Position numbers and translations under genes: made by a program | Source: Rhodospirillales bacterium | GTDB taxonomy: Bacteria > Pseudomonadota > Alphaproteobacteria > ATCC43930 > CGMCC-115725 | Assembly: GCA_019689675.1 (NCBI GenBank) | Contig: JADGGZ010000009.1 | Span: forward strand, 1-40,200 | Direction of reading: 5' to 3' | DNA length: 40,200 bases | In this document: piece by piece, positions 17,855 to 25,572 of the stretch | Layout of the letters: each line of letters opens with the position of its first letter | Position numbering within the stretch: position 1 is the stretch's first letter | Notes under the pieces: generated by a model | Seen by the model: only the letters and a program-made list of their open reading frames with translations | Databases searched by the model: none | Told to the model about the DNA's origin: nothing

Positions 17855-18906
17855 CAGTTCTGGAGCATCCAGCGCTGCCAGCGCTCGTTCATCGCCGCGG
17901 CGTTCTTGTTCCACCAGGCGATATCGACCCAGTATTGCTTCGACAGGTTGTCGGGATGCGTCGGCAGGTACGGCGCCACCTTGGGGTCGGTGTAGTTGAT
18001 CGCCTCGAGATTGAGCCCCGGGTACCCGATGATGTCCGCGTAGAGGCCCTGAAGCTTCGCATCCGTGGCGAGCGCCAGGAACTTTTGGCCCCAATATGCG
18101 TCTTTGGCGCCTTTCGGAATGGCGAAGGCGGATTCCTTGATGCTGCCGCCGTTCCACTCGATGGCAATCGGGGCGCCCTGCTTGATCGCCGAGTAGTAGC
18201 GACCGTTCCATGCCGTGCCGAGAACAGCCTCCTTGTCGACCAGCAGCTGGGCCGACTGCGCGCCGGTCGTCCACCAGACCGTCACGTGCTTCTTGATCTG
18301 GTCGAGCTTGCGGAAGGCCCGGTCCACGTCGAGCGGATAGAGCTTCTCAGGCGGCACGCCGTCCGCGAGCAGCGCGAACTCAAGGTTGTCGTACGGGGCG
18401 TTGCGCATCGTGCGCGGGCCGGGAAAGCGCTCGACATCCCAGAAGTCCGCCCAGGATTTCGGCCGCTTGCCCTCGGGGAAAACGTCGGTGCGATATCCCA
18501 TCACCGTCGAATAGACGGATTTCGGGAAGACGTACTGACGATTCTGCAGATGCTTCGGAAACTTCGACAAATCGATGATCGACAGGTCGAGCTTCTCGAG
18601 GAGGCCGGACTCCTCCGCGCGCTGGGCATCCTCGCCGCCGATCTCCGTGACCGTCCATTCGACGTTGCCGGACTGAACCATCGCACGCAGCTTGCCGAGA
18701 TCGACGGGGCTGGTGTTCACCACCCGGATGCCGTATCGCTTCTCGAACTCGCTGTAGAAGACCTTCCGCATCGTCGCCTGCATATCGCCGCCGGAATCGT
18801 TGATCACGATCTTGTCCGGCTTCGGCGGCTCGTTCTGCGCGAAGACGAGGGAACTGCCGAGCAGGGCGGTCACCGCAAATGCTGCTTTCAGAATACCTGG
18901 ACGCAT
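17854..18906 (-). CDS. ABC transporter periplasmic binding protein, PotD-like
   Basis: 350 residues with a signal peptide of about 23 residues (ILKAAFAVTALLGSSLVFA, then QNEPP). It belongs to the extracellular solute-binding family that includes PotD-type polyamine and related amine-binding proteins (KIVINDSGGDMQATMRKVFY, YGIRVVNTSPVDLGKLRAMV, KRPKSWADFWDVERFPGPRT, GYPGLNLEAINYTDPKVAPY). It captures the substrate in the periplasm and hands it to the permeases. The ligand is unknown; operon context points to an organic acid that can be CoA-activated and probably carries an amine. It lies 51 bases after the amidohydrolase gene. Confidence 0.93.
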   Translation of the reverse strand: MRPGILKAAFAVTALLGSSLVFAQNEPPKPDKIVINDSGGDMQATMRKVFYSEFEKRYGIRVVNTSPVDLGKLRAMVQSGNVEWTVTEIGGEDAQRAEESGLLEKLDLSIIDLSKFPKHLQNRQYVFPKSVYSTVMGYRTDVFPEGKRPKSWADFWDVERFPGPRTMRNAPYDNLEFALLADGVPPEKLYPLDVDRAFRKLDQIKKHVTVWWTTGAQSAQLLVDKEAVLGTAWNGRYYSAIKQGAPIAIEWNGGSIKESAFAIPKGAKDAYWGQKFLALATDAKLQGLYADIIGYPGLNLEAINYTDPKVAPYLPTHPDNLSKQYWVDIAWWNKNAAAMNERWQRWMLQN

Positions 18907-18957
18907 TCCTTTCCTCCCGTTTTTGTGCGATCGCTCCCGGCGCGGTGCCGTAACCTT

Positions 18958-19815
18958 TCAGTCGAGTCCGAGGAACCGCGCCGCATTGTCGTGAAACCAT
19001 TTCCGCTTCACCTCGGGCTTGAGCCCGAGCGCCTCGACCTCCGACACGGCCCGTTCGACCGGCTGCATCGGAAATGCCGAGCCGAAGATGACCCTGTCCT
19101 GCAGGATCGAGTTGCCGTACTGCAGCAGCGGCTCGTAGCCCGAGTTTGCGACGCCGAGGTACTTCGGGCGCACCGCCACGAGCCCGATGAAGACGTTCAC
19201 ATGACGCCACGCGACCCCGATGAGCTCGTGCACCCACGGCCACCCGGGCGGAGAGGCGCAGACCCGGAGTTCCGGAAAGTGCACCATGACCTCGTCGAGA
19301 AATCGGGGGTGCCCGTACTCCATCAGCACGGACGTGGAAAAATTGATCGAGCAGTGAAGGTTGACCGGAATGCCGAGCTCGATGCATTTCGCGTAAAGCG
19401 GATACATCTTGGCGTCGTTGATCCGCAGCTTGTGCTCGAAGCATTGGAGATTGAGACCGCGAAGCCCCAGCTCCTTCACGGCGTGCTCGAGCTCGCGGAT
19501 TGCGACCATCCCCTTGTTCGGATCGACGCCGGCGAAGCCGATGAAACGGGGGCCGTGTGCGCGGCAGAACGCTGCGACGTCCTCGTTGGAGACGCGGAAG
19601 CCGAACGTCGTCTCGACATCGCGCGCTTTGACGACGACGTGCCGCACGCCGAGGCGCTCGTATGTACCGAGATACTTGGCGAGTGCGTCGGGCCCGATGT
19701 CCGATCGCGCGGCGGCCTGCTCGCTCGCCTCGTAGACGCGCCGATAATTGCTGAGGTGCGGACCCGTCTTCCTGAACTCGGGAACCGGAGGGACGCTTCC
19801 GTAGTCTATCAGCAT
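18958..19815 (-). CDS. Amidohydrolase-2 family protein without the usual metal ligands
   Basis: 285 residues of the amidohydrolase-2 TIM-barrel family (RHVVVKARDVETTFGFRVSN, FIGFAGVDPNKGMVAIRELE, LGLRGLNLQCFEHKLRINDA, FHDNAARFLGLD). Active members hydrolyse or decarboxylate with one divalent metal. Here the N-terminal HxH after strand 1 is replaced (MLIDYGSVPPVPEF). The strand-6 His position reads CASPPGWPWVHEL, and the strand-8 Asp is Ala in FGSAFPMQP. Only the His of VNLHCS remains. It is therefore metal-free or catalytically different. It lies in the operon between the CoA ligase and transporter genes, with 10- and 51-base gaps, so a role in the same pathway is likely. Reaction unknown. 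Confidence 0.85.
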   Translation of the reverse strand: MLIDYGSVPPVPEFRKTGPHLSNYRRVYEASEQAAARSDIGPDALAKYLGTYERLGVRHVVVKARDVETTFGFRVSNEDVAAFCRAHGPRFIGFAGVDPNKGMVAIRELEHAVKELGLRGLNLQCFEHKLRINDAKMYPLYAKCIELGIPVNLHCSINFSTSVLMEYGHPRFLDEVMVHFPELRVCASPPGWPWVHELIGVAWRHVNVFIGLVAVRPKYLGVANSGYEPLLQYGNSILQDRVIFGSAFPMQPVERAVSEVEALGLKPEVKRKWFHDNAARFLGLD

Positions 19816-19825
19816 CGACGTTCCT

Positions 19826-21466
19826 CTACTCCGTGATCCATCTGCCCTCGAGCCGATCCCAGCTGCCCCGGCGGAGGTCGGAAGACTCGGCCTTGAGAAC
19901 GTGCTTGGCGATCTTTTCGGACGGCGTCTTCGGCAGCGATGCGCGGTATTCGAGGTAGCGCGGCACCTTGAAGGTCGCCAAACCCGCGCTGCAATGCGCG
20001 ATGACGCGCTCCGGCGGCACGTCCCGCGGCGTCAAGCCCGGCTGTAGGACGATGTACGCCTTCACCTCCTCGCCGCGCGTATCGTCGGGAACCGGCACAG
20101 CCGCCGCCTCGGCGATCTCGGGGAGCTGGCAGAGCACCGCCTCGACCTCGCGCGCCGCGATGTTCTCGCCGGCGCGACGGATCATGTCCTTGACCCGTCC
20201 GACGATGTAGTAGTAGCCGCGCTCGTCCTGCCTGAAGAGGTCGCCGGTCCGGAACCAGTCGCCGTGGAAGGCGGCCGCGGTCGCTTCGGGCTTCCGATAG
20301 TAGCCGAGAAGGATTCCGGGCCCGCGCACGAGCAGTTCGCCGACCTCGCCGGGCGGCAGCGTGTTGCCGTGCATATCGGCGATGCGGCATTCACGGAAAG
20401 GCGCGGGAATTCCGCAGGACCCCGAGCCGACCATGTCGGTCGCCTCGATCGGCATGAACAATCCCGAGCCGATCTCGGTCATGCCGAAGGCCTCGCGTGC
20501 GACGAAGTCGAACCGGCGCTCGATGTCGGCGTGGAACTCCTTTCGCACGCCGTACATGTTGACCCGAATGATCTCGTTGTCGGCGTCGTGTGGGGTCGCG
20601 GGCTGCTTGTAGACGAGCTCGGGGAAGAGCGTGAAGTTGATGCGGTACCGCCGCACCCAATCCATGAAGCGCGAGGCGCTCTGCCGCGCGGCGACGTAGA
20701 GGGTGGCGCGCTGATAGAAGGCCATCAGCATCAGCCATTGCGGATCCATGTAGAAGAAAGGCGTCGCCGCAAGGATCCGCTTGTAGACACGGCCGTCCCG
20801 ACGCGCATTGACCTTGCCGATCGTCAGCCAATAGCGCTGCGTGAGCATGCACCCTTTCGGAAAGCCAGTCGTTCCGGACGTGTATTGAATGTTGAGCAGG
20901 TCGTCTCGGGCCGGCGCATCCCCTGAGAACTCCGCGGCCTGCCCCTCGAGAAGAGAAGACCAGGACCGCTCGCCGGCACGCGGGCTTCCGCGCACGACGA
21001 CCCGCCCCGCCCCCAGTCGCGGCAGTCGGGCGGCCACCTCGTCGAACGCCGGGAGAAACGTCTCGTCGATGACGAGGAAATCCGCCTCTCCGTCGTCGAG
21101 CACATAGTGCAATTCACGGCCGGTGTAGCGCGCGTTGACGGGGATCATGACGGCGCCGATCCGCGCGATCGCAAGCCACGTGATGGGAAACGCGGCGACG
21201 TTCGGCAGCATCACGCCGAGGTGCGTTCCCTTCCGCACCCCGATCGAGCGCAATCCGTTGGCCAGTCGGTTGACCTTCTCCCGAAGCGCCGCATAGGCGA
21301 TCGTCTCGTCGCTGTCGAAGAAAACCAACGCCGGCTCGTCCGGCACGGCCGCGGCAGCCTCGTCGAGGAGCGCGCCGAGGTTCTCCGGCAGCGGCTCGCT
21401 CTCGATCTGACGCCGCCGTTCTTCGACAGGCGGCACCTTCTCGGCAAGAACCTTCTCGCGCAGCAC
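19826..21466 (-). CDS. Acyl-CoA ligase, CaiC-like
   Basis: 546 residues, a full-length ANL ligase that adenylates a carboxylate and forms its CoA thioester. The P-loop is YTSGTTGFPKGCML (195-208), the AMP-binding segment is REAFGMTEIGSG, the ribose Asp lies in GDWFRTGDLF, and the hinge is GRVKDMIRRAGENIAAREVE. The catalytic lysine is in LPKTPSEKIAK near the C-terminus. The overall wording resembles crotonobetaine/carnitine-CoA ligases (for example GKVNARRDGRVYKRILAATP and FTLFPELVYKQP), but family similarity does not fix the substrate. It lies 9 bases after the hotdog gene and probably makes that enzyme's CoA substrate. Confidence 0.92.
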   Translation of the reverse strand: MLREKVLAEKVPPVEERRRQIESEPLPENLGALLDEAAAAVPDEPALVFFDSDETIAYAALREKVNRLANGLRSIGVRKGTHLGVMLPNVAAFPITWLAIARIGAVMIPVNARYTGRELHYVLDDGEADFLVIDETFLPAFDEVAARLPRLGAGRVVVRGSPRAGERSWSSLLEGQAAEFSGDAPARDDLLNIQYTSGTTGFPKGCMLTQRYWLTIGKVNARRDGRVYKRILAATPFFYMDPQWLMLMAFYQRATLYVAARQSASRFMDWVRRYRINFTLFPELVYKQPATPHDADNEIIRVNMYGVRKEFHADIERRFDFVAREAFGMTEIGSGLFMPIEATDMVGSGSCGIPAPFRECRIADMHGNTLPPGEVGELLVRGPGILLGYYRKPEATAAAFHGDWFRTGDLFRQDERGYYYIVGRVKDMIRRAGENIAAREVEAVLCQLPEIAEAAAVPVPDDTRGEEVKAYIVLQPGLTPRDVPPERVIAHCSAGLATFKVPRYLEYRASLPKTPSEKIAKHVLKAESSDLRRGSWDRLEGRWITE

Positions 21467-21475
21467 GGCTCCCCC

Positions 21476-21907
21476 TCAGTCGCGCCGCAACGAAGCCGGC
21501 GTGATCCGCTGCAGCTCCTTCGGCGTTACCGTGACGCCGATCGCGCGCGCCACGAGAAGCGGAGGGTCGAGGATCTCGCCGTGGGACGGCTCCGTTCCGA
21601 CGCCGTAAGTTCTGGCGACGACGTGAGCTTCGTATTGCCTGCGGCGCGACGTGCGGCCGACGGCAAGAAGGCGCGCCGTCGCCCGGACGTAGTCGCCCTG
21701 ATACACGGGTGCGAGAAACTCGAGGCTCTCGAAGGCGCGCATGAAGCCGCCGTCGCCGTCCAGCATGTAGGAGAGCTTGCCGCCCGCCATCCCGAAGAGC
21801 TCGGTGATGATGCCGAGCGAAACCACTTCGTTCGCATAGTGGCTGTCGACGCGGGTCTCGATCGTCGCAACGTATTTCGAGAGATCCACCTCGCCCGCAT
21901 CGCTCAT
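21476..21907 (-). CDS. Hotdog-fold protein resembling 3-aminobutyryl-CoA / beta-alanyl-CoA ammonia-lyase
   Basis: 143 residues, first gene of the operon. The core pattern (VVSLGIITELFGMAGGKLSY, DGDGGFMRAFESLEFLAPVY, QGDYVRATARLLAVGRTSRR, RQYEAHVVART) matches small hotdog enzymes such as the 3-aminobutyryl-CoA ammonia-lyase of lysine fermenters and beta-alanyl-CoA lyase. These remove ammonia from a 3-aminoacyl-CoA to give an enoyl-CoA. Thioesterases and dehydratases share the fold, so the reaction is inferred from the EFLAPVYxGD and VGRTSR wording and from the ligase next door. About 30 residues after the core (GEILDPPLLVARAIGVTVTP) are longer than in the short lyases. Confidence 0.72.
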   Translation of the reverse strand: MSDAGEVDLSKYVATIETRVDSHYANEVVSLGIITELFGMAGGKLSYMLDGDGGFMRAFESLEFLAPVYQGDYVRATARLLAVGRTSRRRQYEAHVVARTYGVGTEPSHGEILDPPLLVARAIGVTVTPKELQRITPASLRRD

Positions 21908-21936
21908 CGTTCGTCCTCCTGCCGGCAGAGTAGCAG

Positions 21937-21983
21937 TGTAGGAACAAAATTTCCAACAACGATTCGACTGGAAGTTTTGCTCC
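21937..21983. promoter_or_regulatory. Tandem inverted repeats, probable RpiR operators
   Basis: Site 1 (21937-21958) is TGTAGGAA-CAAAAT-TTCCAACA, an 8-base inverted repeat with one mismatch whose core is exactly GGAA-N6-TTCC. Site 2 (21970-21983) is GGAA-GTTTTG-CTCC, one base off the same core, inside CTGGA/TCCAG. The centres are 29 bases apart and begin 30 bases upstream of the first operon gene. GGAA-N6-TTCC is, from memory, the motif reported for the RpiR-type repressor IolR of Sinorhizobium meliloti. The RpiR gene at 14068-15084 is the natural candidate to bind here. Confidence 0.65.
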
Positions 21984-22102
21984 AGAAGACCCTTTGCGGC
22001 GATGCCGTAGCGGGCGAGACCGGCCCGCCGGCAGAGCGGAGCCGCAATCTCGACGCGGCGCGGGCTGCCGCCGCAGAGCGTTCGATTCGCGCTTCTGGAG
22101 AA

Positions 22103-23110
22103 ATGCGAGCCGATCTACTCTCTTCCTCAGCACTTTTCGGGGGGAGCGATCTGCAGGAAATCGGGCGAGGATTTCGCGTCGGCGAAACGCTGATTCCATG
22201 GGGGACGACGCTCGCGGACGCTGCCCGGATGCTCGGGCAGAGCCCGGGCAAAGGCGGCTCTGCGCTCGCCGTGCCGTGTGCTCACGCCTACGGCCTCCCG
22301 ACGCTTTTCGCATGCCCGAGCGGTCCGCGCCCGGATCGGCCGGTTCTGAGCGTCCGTTACGATCTCGCCGACATCGGGCGGAACGAGGCGGAATGGGCTG
22401 CGGCCGCCATCGGCGCATTCGGCCCGCCGCAGAGATCCGAGCGACGCCCATTGCCCGAAGCCGCGCGCCCTGAGGACCGCGTGGTGTTCAATGCAGACTG
22501 GTCAGCCGGGGACTTCGGCATCGCCTTGTCCGTCTACGGCGCGCCGAGAAGGATCGGCGACGTGCGCTCGAGCGGAGCCCTCTGGATCTCATGGTCGGAC
22601 GATGCCGCCGCCGCACCCTATCTCGACGAATGGCGCCGCCGCTCCGAACGACTGGCCGAGGCCGCATCCGGAATAACGGAGCTGCGGACATACGCGCTCG
22701 CCTGGCCCGGGGACCCGATCTACGGTTCGGGGGAGGACGGGTCCGAAGACGCCGATGCGAGGCTGCGTCGTCACCGGCGGCTCTGCCTTCACGCGCCGGA
22801 ACTGCTGGCGACGCCCGACCTCGTGTCGCGACGGCTCGACCCCTCCTCGTTCGCGATCTGGATCAACGCGACGGCCGGGCTCTGGTGCGCGTCGACTTTG
22901 TGGGAGTCCTGCGCGCATGCGCTCGGAACGAAGGTCGTGGCCGAGTGGGTCGAGCTGCTTCCCGCCAAGGGCGCAGGCTATTCCCTGCTTCAGCTCGGCC
23001 GCTGGCGAGTCATGAGCCGTCAGGGCTCGGCCGAGATCGCGGCCGCGGTGGAGATGCTTCGGCGGCTTCCCCGAGTCCGAATCGATCGGCACGAGGGCTA
23101 TGATTGCTGA
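22103..23110 (+). CDS. Unknown protein, 335 residues
   Basis: The start is placed at ATG 22103 just after GGAG; spacing is short (2 bases), so a nearby alternative start is possible. The frame is open much further upstream, but that part is a shadow of the CoA-ligase and hotdog genes. I do not recognise the family. The N-terminal FRVGETLIPWGTTLADAARM, middle SVYGAPRRIGDVRSSGALWI and C-terminal SLLQLGRWRVMSRQGSAEIA segments read as a globular alpha/beta protein. No signal peptide or membrane helix is seen. Two small unrecognised genes follow closely on the same strand. Confidence 0.6.
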   Translation: MRADLLSSSALFGGSDLQEIGRGFRVGETLIPWGTTLADAARMLGQSPGKGGSALAVPCAHAYGLPTLFACPSGPRPDRPVLSVRYDLADIGRNEAEWAAAAIGAFGPPQRSERRPLPEAARPEDRVVFNADWSAGDFGIALSVYGAPRRIGDVRSSGALWISWSDDAAAAPYLDEWRRRSERLAEAASGITELRTYALAWPGDPIYGSGEDGSEDADARLRRHRRLCLHAPELLATPDLVSRRLDPSSFAIWINATAGLWCASTLWESCAHALGTKVVAEWVELLPAKGAGYSLLQLGRWRVMSRQGSAEIAAAVEMLRRLPRVRIDRHEGYDC

Positions 23111-23121
23111 GAGGGGCGAGC

Positions 23122-23721
23122 ATGCTCGGTAAGGTCAAGAACCTCATTCCCGCGCTCGTCGCCGCGGGCACTCTCCCCACCGGCGCGGCGCATGCCGATC
23201 GAATCGACGTTGCGGTTCAGCTCGTGCGTCACGACGGCACGCCGATCGCCGAAAGGCCGGTCCGGCTGGTCGTCGGCAGCGAGCCGGAATCGCGGTCGCG
23301 CCGGGCCGGCGAATCGCTCACGACCGATGCAGAAGGCAGGGTTCGCAGAATTGTCGACGCTCCCGTCCGGAGCCGGCGCATCACGCTCGACAACGCCTTC
23401 ATTCCGCACAAGGTGAAGAGCATCGCGGTCGGCATCGAACTCGACCTCGCAGGGCGGCCCGTCCTCTACTGGGCCGAGCTCGATTCGCATCGCGAAGGGA
23501 CGCTCGGCCGCCTAGTCGCCTACGTTCCCGGCCGCGAGGGGAACTTCGACGCCATGCTCCAATTCCATCCGCGAGAGTTCGTGTGGAGCTTCCCGGGAGA
23601 GCCTGACGGCCCCCGCCTCATCAGCATCGGTGCCGAGCTGCGCTCTCACGCGATGGAAGGCGGAGACGGCTCCTGGAGGGTCGATCTCGTCATCGAGAAG
23701 CACGAATTCCAGATGCGCTGA
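23122..23721 (+). CDS. Secreted protein, unknown, probably beta-rich
   Basis: 199 residues from ATG 23122, with GAGGGGCGAG just upstream; a TTG at 23104 is less likely. A signal peptide of about 28 residues ends at GAAHA. The mature part has alternating strands (DVAVQLVRHDGTPIAERPVR, RRITLDNAFIPHKVKSIAVG, RPVLYWAELDSHREGTLGRL) and resembles a carboxypeptidase-regulatory or Ig-like beta-sandwich in style only. It starts 11 bases after the preceding gene, so the two are probably co-transcribed. Function unknown. Confidence 0.65.
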   Translation: MLGKVKNLIPALVAAGTLPTGAAHADRIDVAVQLVRHDGTPIAERPVRLVVGSEPESRSRRAGESLTTDAEGRVRRIVDAPVRSRRITLDNAFIPHKVKSIAVGIELDLAGRPVLYWAELDSHREGTLGRLVAYVPGREGNFDAMLQFHPREFVWSFPGEPDGPRLISIGAELRSHAMEGGDGSWRVDLVIEKHEFQMR

Positions 23722-23747
23722 CAAGCAATCCCCTGCGAGGAGTCGTC

Positions 23748-24002
23748 ATGCTGCGCGTCGTCGCGAGATCTCTTCTATGCGGGCTCATCGGGCTCGTCGT
23801 CTTCCCCACCCTCGCTTTTGCTCTCGTCCTGACGCTCGGCTATCTCTTCGATCCTCACTGCGGCACACCCGGCGATTCCGGAGGATGCGAGATGGGCGCG
23901 GCGTCGATCGGCTTCGCCGCGATCATCCCAGGGTTCCTTGCCGGGATCGTAATCGATCTCGTCCGCCGGCGCCGGCAAAGCCGTTCCGCCCATCGTTCTT
24001 AA
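23748..24002 (+). CDS. Small two-helix membrane protein, unknown
   Basis: 84 residues, preceded by GAGGAG 5 bases before the ATG. Two membrane helices (LLCGLIGLVVFPTLAFALVL and GAASIGFAAIIPGFLAGIVI) flank a short loop with two cysteines (DPHCGTPGDSGGCEMG) that may lie in the periplasm and form a disulfide. The C-terminus is strongly basic (RRRRQSRSAHR), which places it in the cytosol. It is the third gene of the unrecognised trio. Confidence 0.6.
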   Translation: MLRVVARSLLCGLIGLVVFPTLAFALVLTLGYLFDPHCGTPGDSGGCEMGAASIGFAAIIPGFLAGIVIDLVRRRRQSRSAHRS

Positions 24003-24092
24003 GCCATCCCCCGAAGACGCCACGTCCGCGCGAGCCCTGGGAGCCCCTCTCGCAGACGCGCTATTCGACGATCCCGCCGGCGCGTGCGGCGG

Positions 24093-24809
24093 TCAGCCGC
24101 CGAGCGGCGGCACGCCGAGTTGGTGGTGGATCGACGCTCTCGTTTGCGCGTCGAGCCCGATCCTGTCCGCAAGGTAGCGCAGGTAGGATTGCTCGGCAGG
24201 CGTGTCGGCGGTCACAGCGACGAGCGAGGCGCCGTAGACCTGCTGCGCGAACTCCGGCGTTCGCACGGATTTCGCGATCTCTTCGACGCCAACGGGATTG
24301 CTCAGCTCGCGGCGGAGGAACTCGCGCTCCTCCGCGCTTGCACCGGTCTCCTCTAGCCGGCCCATGATGCGCTGTTCCTCATCGGGATCGATGCGGCCGT
24401 CCGCGTTCGCCGCCGCAACCATCGCCCGGACGATCACGATCGCTTGCTCATCGCCGATCGCGCCGGCAGCCTCCTCCGCTTCCTCCGGCACGTCCGCTCT
24501 CTGCGGTTCGCCCTGTTGCTCCTGGTAGTTCTTCAGCGCGTGGAGCGCGAGCCCTCCGAGCGCAGCGAGCCCTGCGCCTCTGCCGAGCCGGCCGCCTACG
24601 CCGAGAAGCCCCGCCAGCCCGCCCAGGGTCGCGAGGCCCGAGCCGGCGCCGCCGCCCGACAGTCTGCCGACCGACTCCAGAATGTTGCCGAAGCCGCTGC
24701 CGCTCTCCTCGCCCGCGCCGCGATCGGCGCCGGGGGATCCGGACCGCCGGTTCATGCCGCCCATCCCGGTCCCGAGAAGCGTGCCGAGGAGATGCCTGGC
24801 GTCGAACAT
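24093..24809 (-). CDS. DUF533 / TerB-like protein (YebE family)
   Basis: 238 residues from ATG 24807-24809, with AGGAGGGAG 3-5 bases upstream; the frame is open six codons further. Residues about 35-100 are Gly/Ala/Leu-rich (GLATLGGLAGLLGVGGRLGR), typical of the N-terminal part of YebE/DUF533 proteins. Residues about 115-235 form a helical TerB-like domain (AIVIVRAMVAAANADGRIDP, DEEQRIMGRLEETGASAEER, SLVAVTADTPAEQSYLRYLA). The ADGRIDPDE motif could bind a metal ion, as in TerB. Function in the cell is unknown; homologues appear in envelope-stress regulons. Confidence 0.85.
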   Translation of the reverse strand: MFDARHLLGTLLGTGMGGMNRRSGSPGADRGAGEESGSGFGNILESVGRLSGGGAGSGLATLGGLAGLLGVGGRLGRGAGLAALGGLALHALKNYQEQQGEPQRADVPEEAEEAAGAIGDEQAIVIVRAMVAAANADGRIDPDEEQRIMGRLEETGASAEEREFLRRELSNPVGVEEIAKSVRTPEFAQQVYGASLVAVTADTPAEQSYLRYLADRIGLDAQTRASIHHQLGVPPLGG

Positions 24810-24939
24810 TGCTCCCTCCTGTCGCATGCAGACCGAGGGACAACAGCGCGAAGGTCGTGAAGTCCCGACGCTCGCGCGGAACGCGCGGCGAAGGGAAGGA
24901 TCTATGCCGAAGCGCTCATCATCGGCGTGTGGAAGCCAG

Positions 24940-24964
24940 CCCCGCCTCGCGCGGCGGGGGTTTT
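24940..24964 (+). terminator. Possible intrinsic terminator, plus strand
   Basis: CCCCGCC (24940-24946), loop TCGCGC, GGCGGGG (24953-24959), followed by GTTTT. The shape is right for plus-strand termination, but no plus-strand gene ends near it; the closest ends at 24002, with the opposed DUF533 gene between. It may be chance in GC-rich DNA. Confidence 0.3.
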
Positions 24965-24973
24965 CCGAAACGA

Positions 24974-24998
24974 AACGGGCCCGTCAGGCGGGCCCGTT
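24974..24998 (-). terminator. Hairpin downstream of the cytochrome c gene
   Basis: AACGGGCCCG (24974-24983), loop TCAGG, CGGGCCCGTT (24989-24998): a perfect 10-bp stem 26 bases past the cytochrome c stop. On the minus strand it is followed by TCGTTTCGG, a weak T-rich tract, so termination or 3'-end protection of the cytochrome mRNA is likely. Confidence 0.65.
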
Positions 24999-25023
24999 CG
25001 AGCGAAGCGCAACGTGCCGGCGC

Positions 25024-25395
25024 TTAGGACTTCTGCTCCTTGAGGAAGTCGATGAGCGCCTTGCGCTCCTCCTCCTTCTTGATGCCGGCAAAGACCATCT
25101 TCGTGCCGGGCATGAACTTCTTCGGGTTTTCGAGGTACTCGTTGAGCTTATCCTCGTCCCAGACCACGCCCGAGTTCTTGTTCGCGTCCGAATAGGCGAA
25201 GCCGGGAACGCTGCCGGCCTTGCGTCCGACAATACCCGCGAGGCTCGGGCCCACCCTGTTCTTGCCCGCTTCGACCGTGTGGCAGGCAGTGCAATATTTC
25301 TTGAACACTTTTTCGCCAGCGTCATTTGCGTAGGCCGATCCGGCGACAGAGAAAATGGCGACGAGGCTCGCCGCAGCGATTGTCGACAGGCGCAT
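25024..25395 (-). CDS. Periplasmic class I cytochrome c (c2/c550 type)
   Basis: 123 residues with a 23-residue signal peptide ([19 protein letters not shown]). The haem site is Cys35-Thr-Ala-Cys38-His39, and the axial methionine is Met100 in [12 protein letters not shown]. It shuttles electrons in the periplasm, typically from the bc1 complex to an oxidase or other acceptor. Length and the [20 protein letters not shown] wording match soluble cytochrome c2/c550. It is divergent from the oxidase-subunit-like gene at 25573, and an FNR/FixK-type site lies between them. Confidence 0.95.
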   Translation of the reverse strand: MRLSTIAAASLVAIFSVAGSAYANDAGEKVFKKYCTACHTVEAGKNRVGPSLAGIVGRKAGSVPGFAYSDANKNSGVVWDEDKLNEYLENPKKFMPGTKMVFAGIKKEEERKALIDFLKEQKS

Positions 25396-25522
25396 GACGG
25401 TTCCTTTCGGACCTCCCTAAACTGGAAGTATTTTGAAGAGCGGGCGTCCCGGGGGTTGTTTGCCCCGCCCCGGCCGGAGACGCAAGCACCGATTGCTCGG
25501 ATCGAGCCCCGGTATGCGCGCT

Positions 25523-25536
25523 TTGCGCTGGATCAA
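25523..25536. promoter_or_regulatory. FNR/FixK-type binding site
   Basis: TTGCGCTGGATCAA fits the FNR/FixK dyad TTGAT-N4-ATCAA, with the CGC variant common for alphaproteobacterial FixK (TTG(A/C)GC...GATCAA). A class II site at -41.5 would put the cytochrome c start point near 25488 with a leader of about 93 bases. For the plus-strand gene it would fall almost at the ATG (25573). Direction is therefore open; both neighbours are respiratory-type genes. Confidence 0.55.
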
Positions 25537-25572
25537 AGAGTCGCGCGGCGGCATGTCGCAGGCTGTCCGCAA

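Noticed and set aside
21107-22102. Upstream extension of the 335-residue protein frame
   Set aside because: It is antisense to the CoA-ligase and hotdog genes; recognisable globular sequence begins only after 22103.
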